A stretch of DNA of 64,000 nt from JADLBR01 sp964651705. Its GTDB lineage: Bacteria > Verrucomicrobiota > Verrucomicrobiia > JADLBR01. Of the stretch, positions 16,436-25,904 are shown in pieces. Position numbers and translations under genes: made by a program. Every line of letters begins with the position of its first letter. The stretch's first letter is position 1. The stretch is taken from assembly GCA_964651705.1 (NCBI GenBank), contig CAZYWZ010000026.1:1-64000 (forward strand). The letters run 5' to 3'. Below the pieces are notes generated by a model. The model had not been told where the DNA came from and made no database searches. It was given only the letters and a program-made list of their open reading frames with translations.

Positions 16436-19069
16436 CTAATTTCCGTGTGGGGTGGCGCGGCCCTCGAGGATGGTGGCGGCGGCCTCGCGGAGCGCGCGGA
16501 AATTTTCTGGGGGCAGGGCCTCGAATCTTGCGGTGCCGGCGTCGGCGTCGTCCTTTTTCTCGACGGAGGCGGCGAGCGGCAGGTAGTGGTCGATGAAGGC
16601 GCGGAGTTGGCCGTCGGTCCAGCGCATCTTTTTTCGGGCGAGTTCCAGGTATTCGATATCCTGCTGGGCGCGCCGGAAGGCCTTGAGCCGGAGGGTGGGA
16701 CGGATGGCGGCGTCGCCGTCGGGGGATCGGTCGAAGATGAATATGCCGAGGGGATCGGATTGCTTCATGGCGGAACCATCGCGGTTGATCGTCTGCCAGG
16801 GGACCAGGCCGGATGCCCCGTTGCGATAGGCGGAGAGCGCCCACGCCATGATGGCGCGACTGCTCTGGGTGGCGGGCGCGGCGGCGCCGTAGACCCAGAT
16901 GCGCTCGCCCGTCGTCTCGGCGCGGTCCATCACCAGACGATGGTAGTCCGCGAAGGCCTTGCCGCTGACCACCCAGAGGTCCGATTTGCCGGTCAACTGG
17001 CCGCGGTCGAATTCGGGGCGCGAGATATCGATGCGATAATCGAGCCGGACGGGTGGGCCGTTGGCCCTGGTTCCGCGCACCAGATCCGCGTAGTAGGCCA
17101 GCGCGCGGTAATCCCAGTAGGATGACGGCTCGTCGAGGATCCACGGGCTCTTTTTCGGGTTGTCGAGGGAACCCTTGTTATTGAGGTAGATCTGGAGGCC
17201 CGCCTCGTGCCACCCGCGCTGGTCGGCGAGGCGGAGGAAGTCTCGTAGGATATTTTGGAAGGTTTGCGCGTAGAGCGGGGCATCCTGGAATGCCCCGTAG
17301 GCGTCGGGATTTCCGTTGAAGTGGGCGCGGACGTGGAGGGGCCAGCTCTCGTGGAAAGTGAGGTAGAAACCGGGGGCGGGGATGGGGCCGCGGTGGCCAT
17401 CGCGGAAGCATTCCCCGGTGAGGAAGGGGTCGAAGGCCGTGACGAAATCGTCCCAGAAGGCGGACTTCGCGCCCGGGGCGATGTCGCTGTACCGGCGCTC
17501 ATCCATGCGCCGGCCATCGGGCAGGCGCATGTCGAGGTTGCATTTTCGGGATCCCGGCGGGGCGGAGCTGTGGGGGTAGTGGAGGATGTTGCAGTGGACG
17601 CGGTGGTCGTAGGCGACGCGCTGCAGGGCGTAGAATTCCTCGACGCGGTCGGGCATCCCGTACGAATTCATCTCGCAGAGGAAGGAGGCCCTCCTGGGCA
17701 GGGCGAAGTCGCGGATGCGGATGGTAATGGGGATCTTCGGTCCGGGGGACAGAGCGAGGGCGCCGTGCAGGGCTTTCGCGGATAGGTCGTATGGGACATA
17801 AATGTCATATACCCATGGCCCGGCCAGCCCCTCGGGCAGCAGAGGGTCTGGCACGGGGCCCATCTGTGACTCGACGAAGATGGCCCGGTGCATGTCGACG
17901 CGGGCGCCGGGGATGTCGCAGGTGGCGCGGTTGGCGCGATCGCCGGGGGGCACGACCTGAAAGCTGACGACCTCGCCGCGCGCCGCGGAGAGCAGGATCG
18001 AGCCATCGGGGCCGGTCGTCTCGTTGCGGGTCATCCAGTCCTGAGGGAGTGGCCCGATGGGTTTGCCGCCGGGATCGAGGCGGTCCTCGGTCGGGAGGAT
18101 GGCGTAATCGCCGGAGGCGCGTGCTGGAGGCGGGGGGATTTTCGGGAATGGCGGAGGGGGTGGATTCGGGACGGTAGCGCCGATGGTCGCGGGCGGGGAG
18201 CGCCGCCCGTCGCGGCCCAGCGCGATGATCTCGATGCGGATCCTGGCGCCGGGTCGCATCGGCACGTCGCGGATGGGCACGACCTGCTTTTCGCCCGGTC
18301 GGGCGAAGGGCGTATTCCAGCGCGGCAGGGGAGCGCCATCGACGCGGACCTCGTATGCGAAGCCTTTCGCGGGCGCGGAGAGATGGAGCCGCATCGAATC
18401 GGGGTCGCCGCGATCGGTGATGCGGAGTGCGGTCGGGGGTCCTGGGGTTGGTTCTTCGGGGCCGGTTTCCACCAGCAGGTAGGGTCCGGTCCCTCGGGAT
18501 TCGCGGGCATGGATGGTGGGGTTGCGCCCGTAATCGGCGTCGTGCTCGAGGATCGCGATGCCGAACGACGCCCCGATGGCCATCGCGTTGACGAGGTCGG
18601 GATCGATCTTCCAGTGGTAGGCGCCGTCGCGCAGTTCGGAGGTGGCGTGGCAGGCGAGGGAATGGCCGTTGCCGCCGCAGACCGACGGGAACAGCGCGCC
18701 CGGGACGCCCCAGCCCTCTCCCTCTCCCGCGCCCGATGTCACGGCGCTGGAGCGCATCTCGTCCCACTCGGCCTGGATCGTGGAGATCGTGGCGCCGGAG
18801 ATGTCGGCGTCGCCCTTCTGGCAGACCAGCGTCGCGGAACGGACGGGGCGGCCCTTGAGGGGGGAGAGGTCAAAGCCCATCGCGACGATGTGCTGGTTGC
18901 CCTTGATGCGGATGCGCGGGGCGCCGCCGGCATTGAGGCGCATCTCCTGTGGGTGGATCACGATGGAGTTGTCGCGGTTTGCGGGCAGGCGCAGGGTATC
19001 GCCGTTTACGGTGGCCAGGGAGAGGATCGCGCAGAGGAGCGGGATCGATACGGCGTGGGCGTGTCGCAT
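16436..19069 (-). CDS. Secreted glycoside-hydrolase-like protein (DUF4091)
   Basis: An 877-residue exported protein with signal peptide (MRHAHAVSIPLLCAILSLATVNG). The first ~200 residues are a beta-sandwich resembling NPCBM or discoidin-type carbohydrate-binding domains. A fibronectin-like segment follows (about 215-300), then a TIM-barrel-like region typical of DUF4091 proteins (about 470-850). That part contains FYLTFHESWPLHVRAHFNG, a WVYGAAAP segment and GASGLVPWQTINRDG. The DUF4091 family is found beside polysaccharide lyases but has no proven chemistry that I can cite. The gene starts 2 bp after the stop of the pectate-lyase-like gene, so both are co-transcribed. Confidence 0.83.
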   Translation of the reverse strand: MRHAHAVSIPLLCAILSLATVNGDTLRLPANRDNSIVIHPQEMRLNAGGAPRIRIKGNQHIVAMGFDLSPLKGRPVRSATLVCQKGDADISGATISTIQAEWDEMRSSAVTSGAGEGEGWGVPGALFPSVCGGNGHSLACHATSELRDGAYHWKIDPDLVNAMAIGASFGIAILEHDADYGRNPTIHARESRGTGPYLLVETGPEEPTPGPPTALRITDRGDPDSMRLHLSAPAKGFAYEVRVDGAPLPRWNTPFARPGEKQVVPIRDVPMRPGARIRIEIIALGRDGRRSPPATIGATVPNPPPPPFPKIPPPPARASGDYAILPTEDRLDPGGKPIGPLPQDWMTRNETTGPDGSILLSAARGEVVSFQVVPPGDRANRATCDIPGARVDMHRAIFVESQMGPVPDPLLPEGLAGPWVYDIYVPYDLSAKALHGALALSPGPKIPITIRIRDFALPRRASFLCEMNSYGMPDRVEEFYALQRVAYDHRVHCNILHYPHSSAPPGSRKCNLDMRLPDGRRMDERRYSDIAPGAKSAFWDDFVTAFDPFLTGECFRDGHRGPIPAPGFYLTFHESWPLHVRAHFNGNPDAYGAFQDAPLYAQTFQNILRDFLRLADQRGWHEAGLQIYLNNKGSLDNPKKSPWILDEPSSYWDYRALAYYADLVRGTRANGPPVRLDYRIDISRPEFDRGQLTGKSDLWVVSGKAFADYHRLVMDRAETTGERIWVYGAAAPATQSSRAIMAWALSAYRNGASGLVPWQTINRDGSAMKQSDPLGIFIFDRSPDGDAAIRPTLRLKAFRRAQQDIEYLELARKKMRWTDGQLRAFIDHYLPLAASVEKKDDADAGTARFEALPPENFRALREAAATILEGRATPHGN

Positions 19070-19071
19070 GA

Positions 19072-21384
19072 TCAGTATCCGGTCGGGTTGCCCCGCAGCC
19101 AGAGGGCGAAGGATTCCAGTGCGCCGAGCTGGCGCTCGTCGTCGCGCAGGATGAACCAGCGGCCGGGGTCAAACTGGATCCCGAGGGCGGACCACCGGCC
19201 GGCGGTGGCGATCTGGGGTTGGACGTTGGCCAGGAGCACGTCGTCGCAGCGCTCGATGCAGATGATGGGTTGGTTTGGGAAGGGCGCGATGATGCCGCCG
19301 ACGCCAAAGATGCGGATGTTGCGGCAGTCCTGCAGCCAGAGGGCCGGCACGTCGCCCTCGGTTTTCATCGAGAAGATGTCGACGTTCTTGCAGTCGCGCA
19401 TCTCGATCTGGGCGAGGCTGCGGGCGTGCTGGGGCTGGAGGTGATAGAAGCGCAATGGCTGGCGGGTGCCGATTGCCAGGAGGTGGCGATACGGGGGGAT
19501 CTGCGCCCACCAATGCAGGAGCGACAGGGTATACCACCTGCCGCCGCCGTTGCCCTCGATGCGCACCATGGGGATGCCATACGAGGGCGCGTTCGGGTGC
19601 CATGGGGTGCGGATGGGATAGACATTTCGGACAAGGGAGTTGTGGCCGGCGCGCCAGCGGAGGGCATAGGCGCAGGGATTCTGGACGGGGAGTTCCAGGG
19701 TCAGATACTCCAGTCGGGTCGAGGCGTGGGGCTCGTCGGCGGTTTCGATGAGGGGCCGCGGGTCGCTCGGGTCGGAGAATGCGGGCGCGCCATCGATGGG
19801 TGTGACGACCGTCCCCAGCGTGGAGCACCCGAACAGGCGGGTCCCTGGGCCGAGGGCGAGCGGGGACGAGATCCGGTAGATGCCCTTGGGGAGGAAGACG
19901 GGTTTTCCCGCGTCGATGGCGGCCTGGATGGCGGCGGTGTCATCGGCGATGCCGTCGCCCTTGGCGCCGAAGGGCTCTTCTCGGGCATTGGACGTGTCCG
20001 GGCTGTCCCACGGATCCTCGCGCGGCCGGCGATGTTGTGCGAGCAACGGGTCGGGAGGTGGATCTGGCGAGGGTTCGGCCTCCGCGCGTGTGCCGAGGGC
20101 CTCGCCGTCGCGCCAGACCGCCTCCCTGCGCTCGATGCCCCCGAGGGACTTTGGGTATTTGACCCGGCCGCCGGCCGCGTAGCGGCGCACGTGCGTCCAG
20201 CCGGGGGCCTCCCCCCCCAAGGGCGGAAAGTCATCGACCCTGGCGATCGCGGGGGCGCCGTGGGCGTAGACGTTCTCGAGGACGAGCGAGCGCCCGGATC
20301 GGATGGCGGTGTCGCCGCGTTTGAGGCGGATCACCGAATCGATGATCGAGATCGCGCCGTCCCACGGGGCCGCGGGCATCGTTCCAACGATGCCCGTCCC
20401 CTCGATGTCGGCACCGACGATGGTGAGCGGGCCGCGTTCGGCATAGAGGATGGCGGCCTCGGTCTGGTCGCGCAGGGTGACGTCGCTGACGAGGGGCGAG
20501 GGTTGGGCGCCGGCGATGTGGAGCCCGTATGCGCCGCCGACGACGGCCAAGCCATGGATCGCGCCGCCGGAGCCGGGGGCATCGTGTATTCCCGCGAAGG
20601 CGCCCGTCGCGCGGATGGAAATGTCTTCGATGGTCGACCCCTCGGCGCCACGGTGCCGGATGGCGACCGCCCCGGGATTTCCCTCCCCGAGATCGAAGTC
20701 GAGGTGGCGGATCTGCTGGTTGAAGCTGATGTTGTGGCGGATGACGTCGGGCTTTTCCGCAGAATCCCTGGCCCAGAGGAAGAGCACGGGCTTGGGATCC
20801 TTGGGGTCGTCGAACCCGGGCGCGCGGTCCACGAGTTGGATCTTGGCGCGCGGGCCCCGGGCGGGTCCGGCGATGATGCAGGGGTAGTAAAAGGAGCGCT
20901 CGGCCACCCAGGGGTCGGCGAAGCCCTCGTGGGGCCAATCGTCCCACAGGACGACGCCCTCGATGCCCTCGATGGTGCCAGAGACCCGATACGTTCCCGC
21001 GGGAAGGTAGCAGGTCAGCTGGGCATCGCGGGCGTCCCCGATGGCGCGGCGGATGGCGTCCGTGGCATCGATCTTCCCGGTCGGGTCGGCGGCATAGGGC
21101 GCCCGGGTGACGTCGAGGAAACCCATGGCCGCGACCATGGGATCGGCATAGGCCTGGAGCACTTGGCTGGCGCGCGCGCGGACCTCGGATTCCGCGCGCA
21201 CGGATTTTTCCCCGGCGCGCGCGCCGGGGAGGGAGAGGGCGAGCGCCAGGGCGCCATGGCCGAGCGCGCGTGCGCCCGGCCATCGGGCCAGACGCTTGCG
21301 CGTCCGGCCGCGCCGGCGGCGTCGGTTTCCCGGGCTCAGGGCATCGAGGTCCAGGCGCCTTCGCTGTGGCTGCTCTTGAGGCAA
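19072..21384 (-). CDS. Double pectate-lyase-3 / beta-helix protein
   Basis: A 770-residue protein with two right-handed beta-helix lyase-type modules. Each opens with the pectate_lyase_3 signature: first ATDAIRRAIGDARDAQLTCY, then LPAGTYRVSGTIEG (about 105-145). The second is FGAKGDGIADDTAAIQAAID followed by KPVFLPKGIYRISSPL (about 475-520). Such proteins cleave or bind acidic polysaccharides. The N-terminus is Arg-rich before a hydrophobic ALGHGALALALSLPGARA signal-like stretch. The true start is uncertain: the only ATG (21384) lies 49 bp inside the preceding oxidoreductase gene. Lyase catalytic residues cannot be confirmed by eye. Confidence 0.8.
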   Translation of the reverse strand: MPQEQPQRRRLDLDALSPGNRRRRRGRTRKRLARWPGARALGHGALALALSLPGARAGEKSVRAESEVRARASQVLQAYADPMVAAMGFLDVTRAPYAADPTGKIDATDAIRRAIGDARDAQLTCYLPAGTYRVSGTIEGIEGVVLWDDWPHEGFADPWVAERSFYYPCIIAGPARGPRAKIQLVDRAPGFDDPKDPKPVLFLWARDSAEKPDVIRHNISFNQQIRHLDFDLGEGNPGAVAIRHRGAEGSTIEDISIRATGAFAGIHDAPGSGGAIHGLAVVGGAYGLHIAGAQPSPLVSDVTLRDQTEAAILYAERGPLTIVGADIEGTGIVGTMPAAPWDGAISIIDSVIRLKRGDTAIRSGRSLVLENVYAHGAPAIARVDDFPPLGGEAPGWTHVRRYAAGGRVKYPKSLGGIERREAVWRDGEALGTRAEAEPSPDPPPDPLLAQHRRPREDPWDSPDTSNAREEPFGAKGDGIADDTAAIQAAIDAGKPVFLPKGIYRISSPLALGPGTRLFGCSTLGTVVTPIDGAPAFSDPSDPRPLIETADEPHASTRLEYLTLELPVQNPCAYALRWRAGHNSLVRNVYPIRTPWHPNAPSYGIPMVRIEGNGGGRWYTLSLLHWWAQIPPYRHLLAIGTRQPLRFYHLQPQHARSLAQIEMRDCKNVDIFSMKTEGDVPALWLQDCRNIRIFGVGGIIAPFPNQPIICIERCDDVLLANVQPQIATAGRWSALGIQFDPGRWFILRDDERQLGALESFALWLRGNPTGY

Positions 21385-22517
21385 GCGTCGATGAATGCGA
21401 TGCCGGTGCGGCCGTCGTGGACGTTGGCGTATTTAGCGCCATCGCAGTCGAACGGCTGTTTGGCGTTGTACTTGCGCACGTCGTCCTCGAAGCAGCGGTG
21501 CAGGCGAGCGAAGGCGTCGTGGAAGGCCTCGGGGTGGCCGGGCGGGATCGTGGGCTCGGCCATCAGGTCGGCGGGGAGCTCCTTGGGCAGGAAACCGTCG
21601 CCGCCCTGGACCGCGCCGCGCCAGTAGACCCGGTCGGGCTGATTTGGCAGCAGGATGGTGATGGCCTCGGGTTCCTCCTGGCGCCATTGCAGGGTGCCCT
21701 TGGTGCCCGCGACCTCGATGCCGAGATCGTTCTTGTGCCCGATCGAGATCTGCGAGGCCCGGACCAGTGCCTTGCCGCCGTTGCTCAGCTCGCAGTAGAC
21801 GGTGAAGTGGTCATCCAGCGTCCGCCCGGCGACGAAAACCTCCATGTGAGCGGAGACCTTCTTCACGTCCAGGCCGGTGACATAGCGAAGCTGCATGAGC
21901 GCGTGGGTGCCGATGTCCCCGCCGCAGCAGCTGCCGCCGGCGCGCTTGGGGTCGACCCGCCACTCGGCCTGCATGCAGCCGCTGTCCTCGGTGCGGGCCG
22001 CGAGCCACCCCTGGAGGTAGTAGCTATCCACCCAGCGCACCTCGCCGAGCAACCCGCTGCGCACGATGTAGCGCGCGAACCGGCTGGTCCAATGGCCGAG
22101 GTAGGTGTGCGCCACGCCGAAGGGGACCTTCTTCTCCTTGACGGCCCTGACGAGCTTGTCGGCCTCTTCGAGGGTGACCGTGAGGGGCTTCTCGCAGAAG
22201 ACCGGGATTCCCGCCGCGACGCACTTCATGGCGGGGTCGAAGTGGACGTGGTTCGGGGTGACGATGAGCGCGTAATCGAGGCGCTCGCCCTCGGGGAGGC
22301 CCGCCTGCGCCTTGATCATGTCGTCGTAGGAGGTGTAACCCTTGATCGGGTAGGCCCAGTTTTCGGCCTCGGCGAGGGCGACCTTGGGGTCGGGGTGCAG
22401 CGCGCCCGCGACGACGCGGCGGGTGCCGTCGAAGTGGATCGCTTTCTGGTGGGGGTTGACGATGAACGCGCCGCCGCCGCCGCCGATCAAACCGACATTG
22501 AGGGGTCTCTTGGCCAT
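21336..22517 (-). CDS. Gfo/Idh/MocA-family oxidoreductase
   Basis: A 393-residue NAD(P)-dependent sugar dehydrogenase-type protein. The N-terminal Rossmann fold begins LNVGLIGGGGGAFIVNPHQK, and the family E-K-P motif is seen in GIPVFCEKPLTVTLEEADKL. A C-terminal substrate domain carries GGSCCGGDIGTHALMQLRYV, which includes the conserved Gly-Asp-x-Gly-x-His. Such enzymes interconvert sugar and polyol oxidation states. It appears to be the first gene of the operon with the beta-helix lyase and DUF4091 hydrolase, and could process the released sugar. ATG 22517 is preferred over the longer frame start at 22583. Confidence 0.93.
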   Translation of the reverse strand: MAKRPLNVGLIGGGGGAFIVNPHQKAIHFDGTRRVVAGALHPDPKVALAEAENWAYPIKGYTSYDDMIKAQAGLPEGERLDYALIVTPNHVHFDPAMKCVAAGIPVFCEKPLTVTLEEADKLVRAVKEKKVPFGVAHTYLGHWTSRFARYIVRSGLLGEVRWVDSYYLQGWLAARTEDSGCMQAEWRVDPKRAGGSCCGGDIGTHALMQLRYVTGLDVKKVSAHMEVFVAGRTLDDHFTVYCELSNGGKALVRASQISIGHKNDLGIEVAGTKGTLQWRQEEPEAITILLPNQPDRVYWRGAVQGGDGFLPKELPADLMAEPTIPPGHPEAFHDAFARLHRCFEDDVRKYNAKQPFDCDGAKYANVHDGRTGIAFIDACLKSSHSEGAWTSMP

Positions 22518-22713
22518 GGGTGAATCTCCTGTTGTGTGTTCTTCCGCCAGCGGTGGGCGCCGCGATCCGGCGCCGCCCGCCACGGCCCCGCATCATGGAA
22601 AGACCGGCATCCGGGTCAAGGGGAAATGGGCCGGGCGGTTGCGGCATCGGGTCTTGGGGGTAGGATTTTGTCCCCGGAAGGCGCGCGCCGGCGATTCCGG
22701 CGACACGAGACAG

Positions 22714-23547
22714 ATGGCGGAACGAGGATGGCATGGTTGGCGGGCATGGCCGGCGATGGCGCTGGCGGGTTTGGCGTGCCCGGGCGGATTGATGGGCGCG
22801 GATTTTTTTCGTGCGGGGGAGAGGCTGACGTTTGAGGCGCGCTGGGGCGTGGTGCCGGCCGCGAGGCTGACGCTGGAGGCGGCGGGGCGGGCGGAGCATG
22901 GGGGCGACTTGTGCTGGAGGTTTGTGGGGACGGCGCGCTCGCGCGGCCCGGTGGAGGTATTTTATCCGGTGCGCAGCCGCATCGAGAGCACGGCCCTTGC
23001 CGATGGTTTCGAGGCCAGGGAGTATCTGGAGGATCGCAAGGAGGGCCCGCATCGTTACCACCGGCGGACGGTCTTGGATTTCGAGGAGGGGCGGGGCCGC
23101 TGGATCAATTATGGGGAGGGTGGCGACAAGAAGCTGAAGCTCAGCGGTTCCGCGTGCGACCTGCTCTCGGTGTGCTATCGCGTGCGCAGCGCGCCGTGGA
23201 AAGTGGGCGAGCGACGGGAATTCCGGATTTTTGCGGATGGGAAGTATCACGATGTGACGATCGAGGCGGATTGGAGGGGCAAGAAGGGGTTTGCGGCGTG
23301 GGGGGAGCAATCGGTGATCCGGATCAAGTCCGACCGGGTGTTTGAGCCCTCGAAGAATACCACGGGGCGGCTGGAGGCCTACCTGACCGATGACACGAGG
23401 CACGTGCCGCTGCTGGGGCGACTGAAGGTGAGCTGGGGGACGGTGGAGATCGTTCTGGCCGAGGCCGAAGGCCTGACCTGGCCCCTGAAGCGGGACCAGG
23501 AGGCCGCGAGGCGGCCGGGGAATCGCCCGACCGGATGGCGCGAGTGA
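22714..23547 (+). CDS. DUF3108 domain protein, exported
   Basis: A 277-residue protein with an N-terminal hydrophobic export segment (WRAWPAMALAGLACPGGLMG) and then a DUF3108 beta-barrel-like domain. Visible family features are RAGERLTFEARWGVVPAARL at the start of the mature protein, YPVRSRIEST, and the middle ACDLLSVCYRVRSAPWKVGE. It ends in LLGRLKVSWGTVEIVLAEAE. DUF3108 proteins are periplasmic or outer-membrane associated and of unknown role. The open frame runs further upstream, but ATG 22714 gives a sensible signal sequence. It is 71 bp upstream of hldD. Confidence 0.82.
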   Translation: MAERGWHGWRAWPAMALAGLACPGGLMGADFFRAGERLTFEARWGVVPAARLTLEAAGRAEHGGDLCWRFVGTARSRGPVEVFYPVRSRIESTALADGFEAREYLEDRKEGPHRYHRRTVLDFEEGRGRWINYGEGGDKKLKLSGSACDLLSVCYRVRSAPWKVGERREFRIFADGKYHDVTIEADWRGKKGFAAWGEQSVIRIKSDRVFEPSKNTTGRLEAYLTDDTRHVPLLGRLKVSWGTVEIVLAEAEGLTWPLKRDQEAARRPGNRPTGWRE

Positions 23548-23618
23548 TTGCTTTGGCGGCGGGGTGGCCCTACGGTACTCAGCCGTCCGTTGACCGGCGG
23601 AGGCAGGGATGATTTCGG

Positions 23619-24629
23619 ATGGCTAAGGATTGGTCAGACAAGCGGGTGCTGGTGACCGGCGGGGCCGGCTTTATCGGCAGCGCCGTGGTGTGGGAACTGA
23701 ACCGGCTCGGCTGCGAGGACATCGTCATCACCGACTTTTTGGGGACCGGCGACAAGTGGGTGAACCTCCGGGCCCTCCGGTTTGGCGACTATGTTGAGGC
23801 GGGAGAGTTCCTGGGCCGGGTGAAGGCGGCGGCCTCGGCCTTTGGCAAGTTTGACGCCGTCATCCATCTGGGCGCGTGCTCCTCGACGACGGAACGGGAC
23901 GCGGCATACCTGATCCAGAACAACTACGCATACACGCGGGATCTGGCGCGCTGGGCGCTGCGGCGCGAGGCGCGCTTCGTGTACGCGTCCTCGGCCGCGA
24001 CCTACGGGGACGGTTTGGCGGGGATGGAGGACGGCCAGAAGGGGCTCGAGCGTTTGCGGCCGCTGAACATGTACGGGTATTCCAAGCACCTCTTCGATCT
24101 CTACGCCAATGGGCAGGGGATGCTGCGCCGGATCGCGGGGCTGAAATATTTCAACGTGTTTGGCCCGAACGAGGGGCACAAGGGGGACATGCGCAGCGTG
24201 GTCTCGAAAGGTTACGAGCAGATCCGGGCGACGGGGAGGATGGCGCTTTTCAGGAGCCACCGGCCGGAATATCGCGACGGGGAACAGCAGAGGGATTTTC
24301 TGTACGTGAAGGATGCGGCGGCGATGACGGTGCATCTGGCGGGGCGCCCGCGCGCGAACGGTTTATTCAACCTGGGCTCGGGGACGGCGAGGTCGTGGCT
24401 GGATCTGGCGCGGGCCATCTTCGCGGGACTGGGAACCGAACCCGCCATCGACTTCGTGGAGATGCCCGAGGCCATCCGCGATCGGTACCAGTATTTCACG
24501 CGGGCCGACATATCTAGGCTGCGGGCCGCCGGCTATCGCGCGGGGGTCACGCCGCTGGAGGATGCCGTCGGGGAATATGTCAGGAACTATCTGGTTCCGG
24601 GACGGCTGCTGGGCGACGAGGGGAATTGA
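23619..24629 (+). CDS. hldD: ADP-L-glycero-D-manno-heptose 6-epimerase
   Basis: Epimerises ADP-D-glycero- to ADP-L-glycero-D-manno-heptose, the last step in making the heptose of the LPS inner core. The 336-residue extended-SDR protein shows TGGAGFIGS (NAD binding), SSTTERDAAYL, the catalytic YGYSKHLFD (Tyr-x-x-x-Lys), KYFNVFGPNE and QQRDFLYVKDA. All of these match HldD rather than generic sugar epimerases. Its presence implies an LPS-bearing outer membrane. The stop codon overlaps the start of the next gene by one base (TGATG). Confidence 0.94.
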   Translation: MAKDWSDKRVLVTGGAGFIGSAVVWELNRLGCEDIVITDFLGTGDKWVNLRALRFGDYVEAGEFLGRVKAAASAFGKFDAVIHLGACSSTTERDAAYLIQNNYAYTRDLARWALRREARFVYASSAATYGDGLAGMEDGQKGLERLRPLNMYGYSKHLFDLYANGQGMLRRIAGLKYFNVFGPNEGHKGDMRSVVSKGYEQIRATGRMALFRSHRPEYRDGEQQRDFLYVKDAAAMTVHLAGRPRANGLFNLGSGTARSWLDLARAIFAGLGTEPAIDFVEMPEAIRDRYQYFTRADISRLRAAGYRAGVTPLEDAVGEYVRNYLVPGRLLGDEGN

Positions 24630-25825
24630 TGCAGGCGATGCTGACCGAGTTGGCGGCGTTGGTGCTGGCGACGGCCGTTCCCGGCCCGGGCAAGGTGACG
24701 GCGGACCCGGCGTCGCTGGTCGCCGGGGTGATCCTTTCCAACCACGTGGATGCGGCGAGCCTGGATCGTGCGGCGGTGATGCGTGCGGCCGGGGCCGGCG
24801 AGCCCTGGCGCGCGGCGCCCGGCGTCTTCTTTGCCGACGGGGGCGAGGGCGGTGCGGGTCCCGATGCGGCGGCGCGGGTGGAGCGCCTGGAGGGAGGCTG
24901 GCTCTGGATCCGGGTGTGCTCTCTCGGCGGGGGCGCCGCGATGGAGGTGATCCAAGGCGAATTGGAGAAGGCGTCGGGGCCTGGGGCGATCAGGGGGGTC
25001 ATCTTGGATCTGAGGGCGCTGGAGGATTATCGGGAATTCGAGGGGGGCGCTCGGCTGGCGGGGCTTTTCGTGCCGGAGGGATGTACCCTGTTCTCGCTGG
25101 AGGGCCGGGGCGAGCCACAGGTATTCGCCGCGAGGGAGCCCGCGCGGATGCCGATTCCGCCACTCGCGGTCATCGTGAATCCGGGGACGCGTGGCGTGGG
25201 CGAGGCGATGGCCGAGGCGCTCCGATTACTGCGCCGGGCGGTGATTTTTGGTTCTCCCACCGCGGGGCGCTCCGCCGAGTATGGCGCGGCCGAGTTGCCC
25301 TCGGGGCGAAGGCTCTGGGTGCCGTCGAGGCGCGTCGCGCTGGCGGGTGGGGGGCAGACGTTCCATGAGCCGGTGAAGCCGGACATCCGGATCGACGGGG
25401 ACGAGATCGAGGCGGAGATGCTCCGGCGCGAGGCGGCGGAGGGTCCCGGGGACTTCATAGCGGAGGACAAGCCGCGCCCGAGGCAGAATGAGGCGGCGCT
25501 GGTTCGAGGTGAGAACCCCGAACTGGAGGAGGCGATTCAGAAACGGCTCGAGGAATCCTCTAGGGAGGGCGTGGCCGAGGCGATGGAAGAGGAACCGATC
25601 GAGTCCGAGGGTGCGGCGCCCCTCGATGTGGACGGGGTGTCCCCCGAGAAGAAGGGGGACGCGGAGGCCGGGGACAAGCCGGCCCGCGACGAGGCATTGC
25701 AGAGGGCGCTGGATTTCTTGCGGGCCTTGGACGCGCTGGGCCTCAATCGCGTGGAGGCGCCGGACGCCGCCGGCGGCGCGACAAATGCGCCGCCGGACGG
25801 CGGCGTCGGGTCCGCCACCAAGTGA
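24629..25825 (+). CDS. S41-protease-like protein lacking the catalytic serine
   Basis: A 398-residue protein with a short hydrophobic N-terminus. The region of about 120-250 resembles the ClpP-like core of S41 (tail-specific) peptidases: GVILDLRALEDY, VIVNPGTRGVGEAMAEALRL, then RRAVIFGSPTAGRSAEYG. In active S41 enzymes the turn after VIVN carries Ser-Ala-S-A-x-E; here it reads T-R-G-V-G-E, so no nucleophile is present. The last ~130 residues are acidic, probably disordered. It overlaps hldD by one base and is probably co-translated with it. It may be a binding or scaffold paralogue; the family assignment is moderate. Confidence 0.6.
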   Translation: MQAMLTELAALVLATAVPGPGKVTADPASLVAGVILSNHVDAASLDRAAVMRAAGAGEPWRAAPGVFFADGGEGGAGPDAAARVERLEGGWLWIRVCSLGGGAAMEVIQGELEKASGPGAIRGVILDLRALEDYREFEGGARLAGLFVPEGCTLFSLEGRGEPQVFAAREPARMPIPPLAVIVNPGTRGVGEAMAEALRLLRRAVIFGSPTAGRSAEYGAAELPSGRRLWVPSRRVALAGGGQTFHEPVKPDIRIDGDEIEAEMLRREAAEGPGDFIAEDKPRPRQNEAALVRGENPELEEAIQKRLEESSREGVAEAMEEEPIESEGAAPLDVDGVSPEKKGDAEAGDKPARDEALQRALDFLRALDALGLNRVEAPDAAGGATNAPPDGGVGSATK

Positions 25826-25904
25826 CGGCGGTTGCGCCGCCGGGGAAATCAGCCAAGGTTGACCCGCGGTCTGGCGCTTGTGTCGGTGGCCGTTATCTGA
25901 AAGT

